From: Thermoflexus hugenholtzii JAD2
GTDB taxonomy: Bacteria; Pseudomonadota; Gammaproteobacteria; Burkholderiales; Burkholderiaceae
Direction: 5' to 3'
NCBI GenBank assembly: GCA_943325205.2
Contig: CALPOM020000005.1
Location: 1 to 57,530, forward strand
DNA: 57,530 nucleotides
The stretch's first letter is position 1. Every line of letters starts with the position of its first letter. The position numbers and the translations under genes are program-made. The notes beneath the pieces were generated by a model that was given only the letters and a program-made list of their open reading frames with translations, did no database searches and was not told the origin of the DNA. Of the stretch, positions 16,166-25,076 are shown piece by piece.

Positions 16166-17761
16166 ATGAGCACTACAACTACACACGATACAGTTCACGG
16201 TCACCATGATCACGCCCACGCGATGCCGCATGGCTGGCGCAGATGGTTGTTTGCAACCAATCATAAAGACATTGGCACGATGTACCTCATTTTCGCCCTA
16301 ATGAATTTATTTGCTGGCGGCACGATGGCTTTACTCATTCGTTTAGAGTTATTTGAGCCTGGTTTGCAATTTATTCGGCCAGAATTTTTCAATCAGTTAA
16401 CTACCATGCATGGTTTGGTAATGGTTTTTGGTGCAATTATGCCCGCCTTCGTGGGATTTGCTAATTTAATGATTCCATTGCAAATTGGTGCCGCAGATAT
16501 GGCTTTTGCGCGGATGAATAATTTTAGTTTTTGGATTATGCCTGTAGCAGCAGCACTCCTATTTGGTTCCTTCCTAGCCCCAGGAGGTGCAACAGCCGCT
16601 GGTTGGACTCTATATGCACCTTTGTCTGTGCAAATGGGCCCTGGCATGGACATGACTATTTTTGCAATACATTTGATGGGTGCCTCTTCGATCATGGGGT
16701 CAATTAATATTATTGTGACGATTTTGAACATGCGCGCTCCTGGCATGTCTTTAATGAAAATGCCGATGTTTTGCTGGACTTGGTTGATTACAGCCTATTT
16801 ATTAATAGCTGTAATGCCTGTTTTGGCTGGAGCTATTACGATGGTTTTAACAGATCGTCATTTTGGAACGAGCTTTTTTTCTGCCGCAGGTGGTGGAGAT
16901 CCTGTGATGTATCAACACATTTTCTGGTTCTTTGGTCACCCAGAGGTTTACATCATGATTCTGCCTGCTTTTGGGATCGTTAGTGAAGTAATACCAACCT
17001 TTGCTAGAAAAAGATTATTTGGTTATAGTTCGATGGTCTATGCCACAGCGTCGATTGCCATACTTTCATTTATTGTTTGGGCGCATCACATGTTTACGAC
17101 TGGTATGCCAGTGACGGGCCAACTCTTCTTTATGTACGCCACGATGCTCATTGCTGTACCGACTGGTGTAAAAGTATTTAACTGGATTGCTACTATGTGG
17201 CGTGGATCGATGACGTTTGAGACACCTATGTTATGGGCGATTGGTTTTATATTTGTGTTCACACTCGGTGGATTTACTGGCTTAATTTGTGCGATGGCTC
17301 CCATTGATATTGGTATTCAAGATACCTATTATGTTGTTGCGCACTTTCATTACGTGCTAGTTGCTGGCTCACTATTTGCGATGTTCTCTGGTTTTTATTA
17401 TTGGGCGCCAAAATGGACTGGTCATATGGTTAACGAAACTCGGGGGAAGATTCACTTTTGGGGTTCAATGATTTTCTTTAACATCACTTTTTTCCCAATG
17501 CATTTTTTAGGTTTGGCTGGAATGCCAAGAAGATATGCTGACTATCCGGTGCAGTTTGCAGATTTCAATGCCATAGCCTCAATTGGTGCCTTAGGATTTG
17601 GTTTATCACAACTATACTTCTTATTGTTTGTTGTTTTACCAACGTACCGTTCGGGTCAAAAAGCGGAAGCCAAATCATGGGAAGGCGCACATGGCTTGGA
17701 GTGGACTGTACCATCACCTGCTCCATTTCATACCTTTGAAACTCCGCCTTTGGTGAAGTAA
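16166..17761 (+). CDS. coxA: Cytochrome c oxidase subunit I (aa3 type)
   Basis: 531 residues with twelve TM segments. Catalytic core of the proton-pumping haem-copper oxidase. The low-spin haem ligand is in [11 protein letters not shown]. CuB and the cross-linked Tyr are in [17 protein letters not shown], followed by AHHMFTTG. The haem a3 and haem a His residues lie in [12 protein letters not shown]. This is the A-type subunit I paired with a CuA-containing subunit II. It has a His-rich N terminus ([17 protein letters not shown]). It lies 50 bp after coxB in one operon. Confidence 0.97.
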   Translation: MSTTTTHDTVHGHHDHAHAMPHGWRRWLFATNHKDIGTMYLIFALMNLFAGGTMALLIRLELFEPGLQFIRPEFFNQLTTMHGLVMVFGAIMPAFVGFANLMIPLQIGAADMAFARMNNFSFWIMPVAAALLFGSFLAPGGATAAGWTLYAPLSVQMGPGMDMTIFAIHLMGASSIMGSINIIVTILNMRAPGMSLMKMPMFCWTWLITAYLLIAVMPVLAGAITMVLTDRHFGTSFFSAAGGGDPVMYQHIFWFFGHPEVYIMILPAFGIVSEVIPTFARKRLFGYSSMVYATASIAILSFIVWAHHMFTTGMPVTGQLFFMYATMLIAVPTGVKVFNWIATMWRGSMTFETPMLWAIGFIFVFTLGGFTGLICAMAPIDIGIQDTYYVVAHFHYVLVAGSLFAMFSGFYYWAPKWTGHMVNETRGKIHFWGSMIFFNITFFPMHFLGLAGMPRRYADYPVQFADFNAIASIGALGFGLSQLYFLLFVVLPTYRSGQKAEAKSWEGAHGLEWTVPSPAPFHTFETPPLVK

Positions 17762-17781
17762 TTCATCGGATCATCATTACC

Positions 17782-17898
17782 ATGGACCAACAAAATAAAA
17801 TCCTCTCTGCTAATAAGCGGATGGGATTTACTTTAGTAAGCATTGCGGTTGCCTTTTTTATCGCAATCATCTTAAAAAAAATCGTTTTTCCTGGGTAA
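17782..17898 (+). CDS. Cytochrome oxidase small assembly protein
   Basis: A 38-residue ORF too short for the supplied track: MDQQNKILSANKRMGFTLVS..., then one TM helix (about residues 16-31) and a basic end LKKIVFPG. It sits exactly between coxA and ctaG, where Burkholderiales carry a small protein annotated as a cytochrome oxidase small assembly protein. The length, topology and position agree. Its stop is 7 bp before the ctaG start, so the reading frame is tightly packed into the operon. The molecular role is not known to me beyond this association. Confidence 0.75.
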   Translation: MDQQNKILSANKRMGFTLVSIAVAFFIAIILKKIVFPG

Positions 17899-17905
17899 GT
17901 AGGGG

Positions 17906-18499
17906 ATGTTTTCAATAGCGACGCTTAACAGACAGATGCTTCTTAAGCTGTTAGTCGTGACTGTTTTTATGTTTTGTTTTGGCTATGCTTTAGTGCCTGC
18001 TTATAAAGCGATTTGTGAGTTGACAGGTCTTAATGTGGTCACTAGTAAAAACGAATATGGTATTAGAGCCTTAGGGGCGACTAAGCCCGTTGAAAATAAC
18101 ACGCAAATAGACTATTCACGAACTGTAACTATTGAATTCGATTCAAATGCTCGTGGGCCCTTTCGATTTCGGCCAGTCAAAAACTTTATCGAAGTCCACC
18201 CTGGCGAGTTAAATCAAATTATCTATGAAGTCGTGAACGAGCAAAATCAAACGATTGTTGCCCAAGCGATTCCCAGTTACGCTCCGAAGATTGCGACCCA
18301 ACATTTTACAAAATTGGAATGTTTTTGTTTTCAACAGCAGTCGCTAGCACCCAAAGAGTCTAGGGAGATGCCAGTCATGTTTGTGATCGACCCTAATCTT
18401 CCGAAGGACGTTAAAACGATTACGCTTTCGTATACTTTTTTTGAAATTCAGAGTGCGCAACCTGTTGTTCGTGGAGAAGTAAAGCCATCAAAAATCTAA
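17906..18499 (+). CDS. ctaG: Cytochrome c oxidase assembly protein CtaG (Cox11)
   Basis: 197 residues. Copper chaperone that inserts CuB into subunit I. One N-terminal TM helix (about residues 9-31) is followed by a periplasmic immunoglobulin-like domain. The copper-binding motif is LECFCFQQQSL, with PVMFVIDP downstream. A GTAGGGG stretch directly before the ATG is a plausible if close ribosome site. It belongs to the cox assembly operon, between the small assembly protein and the DUF2970 gene. Confidence 0.95.
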   Translation: MFSIATLNRQMLLKLLVVTVFMFCFGYALVPAYKAICELTGLNVVTSKNEYGIRALGATKPVENNTQIDYSRTVTIEFDSNARGPFRFRPVKNFIEVHPGELNQIIYEVVNEQNQTIVAQAIPSYAPKIATQHFTKLECFCFQQQSLAPKESREMPVMFVIDPNLPKDVKTITLSYTFFEIQSAQPVVRGEVKPSKI

Positions 18500-18513
18500 G
18501 GAAAATCTTTTAA

Positions 18514-18717
18514 GTGAGTTTATTAAACTTGATAAGTAGTTTTTTTAAATCCATGAGGGCAGTGCTTTGGGGGTTTTTAGGTGTAAGACGGGGTGACGGG
18601 CATCAGGAAGATATGGCTTCCTTGTCTTTTGTTCATGTAATAATTGCTGCTGTTATTGGGGTAATCGGTTTTATGACAATATTGCTTTTAATCGTTCGGG
18701 CAGTATTGGCTAGCTAG
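18514..18717 (+). CDS. DUF2970 family small membrane protein
   Basis: 67 residues starting at GTG 18514, with AAGGAAAA upstream. The pattern SFFKSMRAVLWGFLGVRRG...HVIIAAVIGVIGFMTILLLIVRAVLAS is that of the DUF2970 family: an amphipathic N-terminal part followed by a single C-terminal TM helix. These proteins lie next to ctaG and coxC in many betaproteobacteria. A role in cytochrome oxidase assembly or stability is inferred from that position only; no function is established to my knowledge. Confidence 0.85.
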   Translation: MSLLNLISSFFKSMRAVLWGFLGVRRGDGHQEDMASLSFVHVIIAAVIGVIGFMTILLLIVRAVLAS

Positions 18718-18773
18718 TAGACATTGATTAATTTTGTTTCGTAGTTTATTTGTAGATATTTAAGGAGAGCAAC

Positions 18774-19628
18774 ATGTCTTCATCAACGCAACCATACTAC
18801 TATGTGCCTGAGCCATCTCGGCACCCAGTTCGGGCCAGTATTGGCCTACTCGCATTTGGCTTTGGAATGTCCCAGTGGGTAAATGGTGTTGATTGGGGAG
18901 CGTACCTAACTGGCGCTGGTGTCGTTTGGGTTTTATTTGTTCTATACCAATGGTTTGGTGAAGCAATTGCCGAGTCGGAGAGTGGTCGAAATGGGGTAAA
19001 TGTAGACATTTCATACCGCTGGTCAATGAGTTGGTTTATTTTTTCTGAAATTATGTTTTTTGGGGCATTCTTTTCCGCCCTGTTTTACGCTAGAAGTATT
19101 GCCATGCCTTGGTTAGGAAGTATTGATCATCAATTAATCTGGCCTAATTTTGCTGCGAACTGGCCTAATGCCGGCCCAGGGGGCTTGGTAGAGTCTTTTC
19201 AAACGATGGGTCCATGGCCTATTCCAACGATTAATACAGCGATCTTATTAACTTCAGGCTTAACGATTACTTGGGCGCATCATGCTCTCAGAGAAAATAA
19301 TCGTAAACAGGCCATACAAGGTTTAGCACTCACGGTTGCTTTGGGATTCTTATTTGTATGCTTTCAGGTATATGAGTATGTGCACGCCTACAGCGAACTC
19401 AACCTTAAGCTCACATCAGGCATATACGGCTCAACATTTTTTATGTTGACAGGCTTTCACGGCTTTCATGTTACCTTGGGGGCGATTATGCTGGCGGTAG
19501 TTTTAGTGCGTTTAATGAAGGGGCACTTTACTGCTGAAAATCACTTTGGTTTTGAGGGTGCAGCATGGTATTGGCACTTTGTTGACGTGGTTTGGTTAGG
19601 CCTTTATTTGCTTATTTATTGGATGTAG
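18774..19628 (+). CDS. coxC: Cytochrome c oxidase subunit III
   Basis: 284 residues with seven TM segments. Stabilises the catalytic core and supports proton uptake. Typical motifs are PWPIPTINTAILLTSGLTITWAHHAL, LTSGIYGSTFFMLTGFHGFHVTLGAI and GAAWYWHFVDVVWLGLYLLIYW at the C terminus. An AAGGAGAG ribosome site precedes the ATG. A strong bidirectional terminator lies just after the stop, ending the first half of the cox cluster. Confidence 0.96.
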   Translation: MSSSTQPYYYVPEPSRHPVRASIGLLAFGFGMSQWVNGVDWGAYLTGAGVVWVLFVLYQWFGEAIAESESGRNGVNVDISYRWSMSWFIFSEIMFFGAFFSALFYARSIAMPWLGSIDHQLIWPNFAANWPNAGPGGLVESFQTMGPWPIPTINTAILLTSGLTITWAHHALRENNRKQAIQGLALTVALGFLFVCFQVYEYVHAYSELNLKLTSGIYGSTFFMLTGFHGFHVTLGAIMLAVVLVRLMKGHFTAENHFGFEGAAWYWHFVDVVWLGLYLLIYWM

Positions 19629-19638
19629 TTTAGAAAAT

Positions 19639-19671
19639 AAAAAAACCGCTGTAATCACAGCGGTTTTTTTT
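19639..19671 (+). terminator. Bidirectional rho-independent terminator between coxC and the twin-TM gene
   Basis: CCGCTGT / ACAGCGG 7-bp stem with a 4-nt loop, flanked by an A-run on the left and eight T residues on the right. It can serve coxC (plus) and the converging small membrane-protein gene (minus). Confidence 0.9.
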
Positions 19672-19683
19672 CGACTTTGCACA

Positions 19684-19893
19684 TCAACTCCCGACTCGAA
19701 TACCCGTGCTCTGAATATATCCAAGGGAATAAGCAACCCAGACCGTAATAAAGAGGAAAATAGATAGACCGATTCTTAAAAATAGAGATCGAACCATATT
19801 AGAGCTAGAGCCTTTATCACGCATCATAAAAAAGAGTGCTGCACCAAGGCTGATTAGGATACCAATAAAAACAATTGGGATTAAGATTTTCAT
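19684..19893 (-). CDS. Twin transmembrane protein (DUF2909 family)
   Basis: 69 residues with two TM helices (about residues 3-23 and 39-61), separated by a short loop with MRDKGSSSNMVRSL. The pattern matches the DUF2909 / twin-transmembrane family, which sits between coxC and SURF1 in Burkholderiales. It is transcribed against the rest of the cluster and is divergent from SURF1 with a 29-bp gap. An accessory role in oxidase biogenesis is inferred from position only. Confidence 0.8.
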   Translation of the reverse strand: MKILIPIVFIGILISLGAALFFMMRDKGSSSNMVRSLFLRIGLSIFLFITVWVAYSLGYIQSTGIRVGS

Positions 19894-19922
19894 GGATAAA
19901 TTATCGCTGTTTTTTTAAAAGT

Positions 19923-20705
19923 ATGAATAATCCATTAATACATGATATTCGAACTAGGCCGACAGCTTTTATAGCGATGGTATTACTGGTCGTTTTGGGA
20001 GTGCAGCTTGGCATGTGGCAGATTCGACGAGCTGACTATAAAAAGAGCGTAGCTCTAGAAATCCTTGCGAAAGGCCAAGAAAGGCCGATACGGGCTGGGA
20101 TGGACTTGGTTGGAGTAGATGACATGTTCCGACCGATCCAAGCAACAGGTGTTTGGCTTTCTGATCAAGCGATTTGGTTAGCTAACCGTCCACACCCGAA
20201 AGGGCGAGATCCAAAAACTGGCATTACAACAGGGTTTTTTTTGTTGATGCCACTGCAGATTAAAGATAGCCCCAAAGAAATTGTTTGGGTGAATCGGGGG
20301 TGGGCACCAAGAAGTTTTATAGAACGTATGGAAGTACCGGAGGTAATTACTTCTCGTCAAGAGACACACGTAGAGGGTGTGGTATTTGCGCAGGAGGGTA
20401 AAACTTTTGAGTTTTCAAAAGAGGCACCAAAAACACCTACTGATATGGCTTCAGACGGCAGAAAACTGCAAGAGAATATCGATTTGGCTCAAGAGAAGCT
20501 AGAAAATCAATGGGCACAATTATCTTTTGTGATTCGACAAAATCAGGCGGAATTAAAGGATGGCTTGGACCGTCATTGGCCTGCTTCGACTCTCGGTGTT
20601 GAAAAGCATGAAGCTTATGCTGCGCAATGGTTTGGCTTGGCACTCATGACATTTTTATTTTGGGGTTTTACTGGCCTGCGCAAGAGATTTCAATCATTGC
20701 GATAA
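19923..20705 (+). CDS. SURF1 family cytochrome oxidase biogenesis protein
   Basis: 260 residues from ATG 19923; the ORF track's earlier start at 19875 overlaps the twin-TM gene. The topology is typical of SURF1, with one TM near the N terminus (FIAMVLLVVLGVQLGMWQIRRADYKK) and one near the C terminus (YAAQWFGLALMTFLFWGFTGLRK) around a periplasmic domain containing IVWVNRGWAPRS. It helps deliver haem A to subunit I. The family's QxFRWQxxR-type segment is present in the usual place after the first helix. Confidence 0.92.
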   Translation: MNNPLIHDIRTRPTAFIAMVLLVVLGVQLGMWQIRRADYKKSVALEILAKGQERPIRAGMDLVGVDDMFRPIQATGVWLSDQAIWLANRPHPKGRDPKTGITTGFFLLMPLQIKDSPKEIVWVNRGWAPRSFIERMEVPEVITSRQETHVEGVVFAQEGKTFEFSKEAPKTPTDMASDGRKLQENIDLAQEKLENQWAQLSFVIRQNQAELKDGLDRHWPASTLGVEKHEAYAAQWFGLALMTFLFWGFTGLRKRFQSLR

Positions 20706-20730
20706 TAGAGATTTACCGATCAGATAAATT

Positions 20731-21387
20731 ATGCAAAACGACATACCGCTCATACCTGCTAATGCAAGCCAGGAGCAGATTAATGCTCGCACGCAACGTG
20801 GCCGTTGGCAAATGTTTTTAGTGTTGCTTGTTTGTGCGGCACCGGTCATCGCCTCTTATGTGACGTTTTATCTTATTAAACCAACAGGGGGTCAAACTAA
20901 TTATGGTCAATTAGTCTATCCAGTTCAAGAGGCACCCGAGGTGCTATTAAAACCCGAGTTTTATGGTAAGTGGACTTTATTGATGGCAAGGCCTGCGGCC
21001 AATTGTGAGCAGGATGAAAAGGATTGTGCGCAGTTACTTTATTTGATGAGGCAGATTAGAACATCGCTTAATAAGGAAAAAGGTCGTTTGCAGATCATTT
21101 GGTTAAATTTAGATAGTGCAGTGGTTAGCCAAAAATTATTAGATGCCTATGATCCTGAAGTTGCAGGGGTACGTATTATTGTGCTCCCAAGCAGCAAAGA
21201 GGAAAGAGCTGCTGTTGAAGAATGGTTAAATTTAGATAATGCGAAAAATGCAATTCAATTGATTGATCCTCAGGGTAATAGGATGATGCGTTTTGGAACA
21301 GAAAATAATGAGCTTGACTTTAAAAAAATGCGTAAAGATATTGAAAAACTGCTGAAGTGGAATCCCACTGGTAAGTATCGTCAGTAA
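20731..21387 (+). CDS. Membrane-anchored thioredoxin-fold protein of the cox cluster
   Basis: 218 residues. A basic N terminus is followed by one TM helix (about residues 30-52) and a periplasmic domain. The domain order resembles SCO or thioredoxin-like proteins: GKWTLLMARPAANCEQDEKDCAQLLYLMRQIR, then LQIIWLNLDS, VRIIVLP, and AIQLIDPQGNRMMRFG. Two cysteines separated by six residues lie where SCO proteins have CxxxC. Homologues occur between SURF1 and ctaA in other Burkholderiales, usually annotated only as transmembrane proteins. A redox or copper-related assembly role is inferred. Confidence 0.75.
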   Translation: MQNDIPLIPANASQEQINARTQRGRWQMFLVLLVCAAPVIASYVTFYLIKPTGGQTNYGQLVYPVQEAPEVLLKPEFYGKWTLLMARPAANCEQDEKDCAQLLYLMRQIRTSLNKEKGRLQIIWLNLDSAVVSQKLLDAYDPEVAGVRIIVLPSSKEERAAVEEWLNLDNAKNAIQLIDPQGNRMMRFGTENNELDFKKMRKDIEKLLKWNPTGKYRQ

Positions 21388-21402
21388 GACGCGAGCTCTA
21401 AA

Positions 21403-22524
21403 ATGTCCTTACAGTTAATAATTCAACTCGCAATTATCGCTTTAATCGTCGGCACGATACCGCTTACGTATGCCATGGTCAAAGGAAGTGCCAAAGAATA
21501 TCACCGATTTGTATGGTTAGTATTATTTTGCACGTTTGATTTAATCTTGTTTGGTGCTTTTACGCGTTTAACAGACTCCGGACTGGGTTGTCCGGATTGG
21601 CCGGGATGTTATGGTCATTCAAACCCACTATTAGCTCTGCAGGAGATACAGTTAGCACAAACAGAAATGCCGTTTGGGCCTGTGAGCCTCACGAAGGCAT
21701 GGATCGAAATGCTACACCGCTATTTTGCTAGTGGGGTAGGATTTTTAATTATCGTACTTGTCGTGGTGGCGTGGCTGAAACGGGCAACGCTGGGCCTTCA
21801 GACTTTTTATGGTGCGATGGTTCTATTGATATTAGTTTGCTTGCAAGGTGCATTTGGCGCGTGGACAGTTACCTTGAAGTTACAACCCTTGATTGTTAGT
21901 ATGCACTTATTACTGGCAATGATTTTGGTCATTGGCTTAACGTGCTTGGGGGAGTTTAGTCATTCAGCTCATCAACAAAATTGTGCGTTCAGAAAATCTC
22001 CAAGCTACTCCCTAGGATGGCCAGTCATTTTATTAGTAGTCAGTTTGTGGCAAATATTTTTAGGAGCTTGGGTAAGCACTAACTACGCTGTGCTTGCTTG
22101 CAATGGTTTTCCTTTATGTAATGGTGAGTTGATACCATCCCAAATGGATTTTGAGCATGGCTTTACTTGGTGGCGAGAGCTTGGGAAAACAGCTTCTGGG
22201 GAATATCTTTCAGTTCATGCCCTAACGGCTATTCATTGGGTTCATCGTTTAGGCGCCTTAGTGATTTTACTAACAGTCATTATTTTTTGGGTGATGACAA
22301 AAGCAGAAATATTGAAGGGTGATTTTTTATGGCAAAGCAGATTAACGTTTTGGCGTAAAGCTTTAATGGGCGTTATTTTCTTACAAATTGGCACAGGTTT
22401 ATCGAATGTAGTATTAAATTGGCCGATGATTGCTGCTTTAGCGCATACTGGTGGCGCTGCATTATTAGTTATTTGTGCGACGCAACTCATTTTATTGGCG
22501 CTACCAAAACCGATTGATTCATGA
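21403..22524 (+). CDS. ctaA: Heme A synthase (COX15/CtaA)
   Basis: 373 residues with about eight TM helices. Oxidises the C8 methyl of haem O to the formyl group of haem A. The conserved [18 protein letters not shown] region is near residue 55. His ligands occur in [25 protein letters not shown] and ALAHTGGA. The first cysteine pair lies in LGCPDWPGC and the second in [12 protein letters not shown]. The stop overlaps the ctaB start by 4 bp (ATGA), so the haem O and haem A enzymes are made together. Confidence 0.95.
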   Translation: MSLQLIIQLAIIALIVGTIPLTYAMVKGSAKEYHRFVWLVLFCTFDLILFGAFTRLTDSGLGCPDWPGCYGHSNPLLALQEIQLAQTEMPFGPVSLTKAWIEMLHRYFASGVGFLIIVLVVVAWLKRATLGLQTFYGAMVLLILVCLQGAFGAWTVTLKLQPLIVSMHLLLAMILVIGLTCLGEFSHSAHQQNCAFRKSPSYSLGWPVILLVVSLWQIFLGAWVSTNYAVLACNGFPLCNGELIPSQMDFEHGFTWWRELGKTASGEYLSVHALTAIHWVHRLGALVILLTVIIFWVMTKAEILKGDFLWQSRLTFWRKALMGVIFLQIGTGLSNVVLNWPMIAALAHTGGAALLVICATQLILLALPKPIDS

Positions 22525-23402
22525 CTCTAAGTTTAAATAAAGAATTACCCAAATGGCGTCAATTTTATATTTTGACAAAGCCTAGGGTTACACAACTTGC
22601 GGTATTTTGTGCCGTGATTGGTATGTTTTTAGCCACGCCTGGTATGGTGCCATGGCGCATTTTGTTGGGGGGCTCATTAGGAATTACCTTATTGGCAAGT
22701 GCGGCTTTTGCGGTCAACTGCCTGATTGAACAAAAAGTAGACGCCAAGATGAAGAGAACGGCTTGGAGGCCCTCTGCCACAGGTGAGCTCTCAGTAAAGT
22801 CGATTCTTATTTTTTCTGCCATCTTGGGAGCCTCTGGGATGTTGCTGCTATGGTATTTTGCTAACTCGCTGACGATGTGGTTAACTTTTTTCACTTTTGT
22901 TGGTTATGCCGTGGTTTACACCTGGTTTTTAAAACCAGCTACTTCACAAAATATTGTGATTGGTGGATTATCTGGTGCGATGCCACCAGCTTTAGGTTGG
23001 GCAGCCGTTGCTGATCAAGTTCCACCGGAAGCATGGTTATTAGTTTTAATTATCTTCGTCTGGACGCCGCCGCATTTTTGGGCATTAGCGCTTTACCGAC
23101 GTGAAGACTATGAGAAATCTGGATTACCCATGTTACCGAATACCCATGGCGAAAAGTACACCCTATTACATATTGTGTTGTACACCTTAATCATGTTGGC
23201 AGCATCTTTATTACCTTATGTGTATGGTATGAGTGGGCTGTTATATATGTTCAGCGCCTTAATCCTCGGACTCATATTTTTATATTACACAATTAGGCTT
23301 TACTACCAATATTCGGATTACCTAGCTAAAAAAACATTTCGGTACTCCATTTGGTATTTATCTCTTTTATTTGCAGTACTCTTGATTGATCATTATGTCT
23401 AA
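22521..23402 (+). CDS. ctaB: Protoheme IX farnesyltransferase (heme O synthase)
   Basis: 293 residues, UbiA-superfamily membrane prenyltransferase. It attaches farnesyl to protohaem to give haem O, the substrate of CtaA. The two Asp-containing motifs are [15 protein letters not shown] (after about residue 67) and [17 protein letters not shown]. About eight or nine TM helices are present. Its end overlaps the sco start by 8 bp. Confidence 0.95.
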   Translation: MTLSLNKELPKWRQFYILTKPRVTQLAVFCAVIGMFLATPGMVPWRILLGGSLGITLLASAAFAVNCLIEQKVDAKMKRTAWRPSATGELSVKSILIFSAILGASGMLLLWYFANSLTMWLTFFTFVGYAVVYTWFLKPATSQNIVIGGLSGAMPPALGWAAVADQVPPEAWLLVLIIFVWTPPHFWALALYRREDYEKSGLPMLPNTHGEKYTLLHIVLYTLIMLAASLLPYVYGMSGLLYMFSALILGLIFLYYTIRLYYQYSDYLAKKTFRYSIWYLSLLFAVLLIDHYV

Positions 23403-23994
23403 TGGAATAGTTTCTTGGCTTCTTCGGCAAAGCCTTATCGTACTTTTGCTGAGTCTAATCGGTTGTTCGCAGCAATTCAAATTTAATCATGTTGACATAA
23501 CGGGCTCTAGTTCTTTTTCGCCGAAGTTTGAGTTAGCTGATCATCACGGAAAACTCAGAAAGCTAGAAGACTTTAATGGTAAGGTAGTACTTGTTTTTTT
23601 TGGATTTACGCAATGTCCGGATGTTTGCCCATCGACGATGATCGATTTAAAAAAAACATTAGAAGACTTAGGTTCGAAGGCGGATCAGGTACAAGTACTA
23701 TTTATTACATTAGACCCAGAGCGCGATAGCCAAGAAATTTTATCGGCATATGTTCCTGGCTTTGATCCAAGATTTCTAGGCTTGCGCCCATCGAACAAAG
23801 AGGAGCTCGATCAGATCATCAAATCGTATCGAATTTTTTATCAAAAGGTACCTAATGCGGATAAAACCAGTTATACGATCGACCATACGGCGGCTAGCTT
23901 TGTGATCGATCCAAAGGGTCAACTACGTTTATATGTCAAACATGGTCAAAGTACAGATCTACTGGTGAAGGATATTCAGCAACTCTTACGGTAG
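23395..23994 (+). CDS. SCO family copper-delivery lipoprotein
   Basis: About 199 residues from ATG 23395; the ORF track begins at TTG 23386. The N-terminal hydrophobic stretch ends in a lipobox-like LIGC, so the protein is probably a membrane-anchored lipoprotein facing the periplasm. The thioredoxin-fold core has the copper ligands CPDVCPST and the His in [13 protein letters not shown]. It delivers copper to the CuA site of subunit II. Last gene of the cox cluster, overlapping ctaB and followed by a hairpin terminator. Confidence 0.93.
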   Translation: MSNGIVSWLLRQSLIVLLLSLIGCSQQFKFNHVDITGSSSFSPKFELADHHGKLRKLEDFNGKVVLVFFGFTQCPDVCPSTMIDLKKTLEDLGSKADQVQVLFITLDPERDSQEILSAYVPGFDPRFLGLRPSNKEELDQIIKSYRIFYQKVPNADKTSYTIDHTAASFVIDPKGQLRLYVKHGQSTDLLVKDIQQLLR

Positions 23995-24004
23995 AGGAGA
24001 ATTA

Positions 24005-24041
24005 GCGTAATCATGGCCTAAAGCTAGGCTACGCGTTTTTT
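24005..24041 (+). terminator. Probable terminator after sco
   Basis: An inner stem GCCTA / TAGGC with a 4-nt loop and an outer stem GCGTA / TACGC with a 6-nt left bulge are followed by GTTTTTT. It lies between the converging sco and rpoH genes. Confidence 0.6.
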
Positions 24042-24051
24042 AAAAACTTCT

Positions 24052-24966
24052 TTAAGAGCTAACTAGCAAAGTACGCATTTTTTTAAGCGCCGCCACTTCA
24101 ATTTGTCGAACACGCTCGGCGGAGATATTGAATTTCGCGGCAAGCTCATGGAGGGTCATTGCCTCTTCGCCAGATTGATTGGCTAACCAGCGAGATTGGA
24201 TGATCAATTTACTACGCTCATCTAATTGCTCGATGGCTTTGTTCAGGCCATGCAACTCTAGGTCAAAAGTCTCTTGCTTCATAAGGACTTGAGTTGGTTC
24301 AAGGCGCGAATCAGCCATCCAAGCACCCTGAGCAATATGCTGATCATCATCTTGATCTGGCTCTAGTTGAACGTCTTGCCCACCAAGACGAATTTCCATT
24401 TCTCGAACATCGGAGGCCTTCACATCAAGGGCTTTGGCAAGCGCATCAATTTCTAAAGGGGACATTGCTTGGATATTTGGTTTATTGCTACGAAGATTAA
24501 AGAAAAGCTTACGCTGAGGTTTGGTAGTTGCAACCCGCACTAAACGCCAATTTTTTAAGATGAATTCGTGAATCTCGGCTTTAATCCAATACATTGCATA
24601 AGAAACTAACCGAGTACCTTGGCTCAGATCAAAGCGCTTAACGGCTTTCATGAGACCAATATTGCCTTCCTGAATGAGATCAGCGTGCGGTAGTCCATAG
24701 CCAAGATATTGCCTAGAAACGGAGACGACCAAACGCAGATGGCTCATAATAAGGCGCCTAGCGGCTTCAAGATCGTTATCTTTGGCAAGTCTTTGGGCTA
24801 ACGATATTTCCTCGGAAGCGGTCAACATGGGCATTTGGTTTACCGCGGAGATATAGGACTCCAAGCTGCCCATTCCACCTCTTGGCAAAGAGGGCATTTG
24901 CGGAAGTAAACTTAAAGACCCAGAGGTGCTTTGGTGATCTGAAGTTAAAGAGAGTGCAATCGTCAT
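24052..24966 (-). CDS. rpoH: RNA polymerase heat-shock sigma factor sigma-32
   Basis: 304 residues. Directs RNA polymerase to heat-shock promoters. Region 2 is LRLVVSVSRQYLGYGLPHADLIQEGNIGLMKAVKRFD. The RpoH-specific box lies at TKPQRKLFFNLRS. Region 4 has the helix-turn-helix MTLHELAAKFNISAERVRQIE. The ATG 24966 gives the usual N terminus, with a weak AAGAAA ribosome site. A perfect CIRCE operator sits 11 bp upstream of the start, so HrcA repression is expected in addition to any post-transcriptional control. Confidence 0.95.
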   Translation of the reverse strand: MTIALSLTSDHQSTSGSLSLLPQMPSLPRGGMGSLESYISAVNQMPMLTASEEISLAQRLAKDNDLEAARRLIMSHLRLVVSVSRQYLGYGLPHADLIQEGNIGLMKAVKRFDLSQGTRLVSYAMYWIKAEIHEFILKNWRLVRVATTKPQRKLFFNLRSNKPNIQAMSPLEIDALAKALDVKASDVREMEIRLGGQDVQLEPDQDDDQHIAQGAWMADSRLEPTQVLMKQETFDLELHGLNKAIEQLDERSKLIIQSRWLANQSGEEAMTLHELAAKFNISAERVRQIEVAALKKMRTLLVSS

Positions 24967-24977
24967 AATTTCTTATT

Positions 24978-25019
24978 TTAGCACTCATTGGAACGGAGTG
25001 CTAAAAATAACTTAGCACG
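24978..25019 (-). promoter_or_regulatory. CIRCE operator (HrcA site) in the rpoH leader, with extra half-site
   Basis: TTAGCACTC-N9-GAGTGCTAA at 24978-25004 matches the CIRCE consensus exactly, with the canonical 9-bp spacer. A third half-site, TTAGCACGT (25011-25019 region), follows 7 bp further on and can pair with the nearer arm. CIRCE is the known binding site of the HrcA repressor. The site lies between ftsY and rpoH, just upstream of the rpoH ATG on the minus strand. Confidence 0.93.
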
Positions 25020-25076
25020 TTATTTTTGACTTATGTAATTGATTTTATTCGATAATTAAATTAAGTTTTACAAGAC

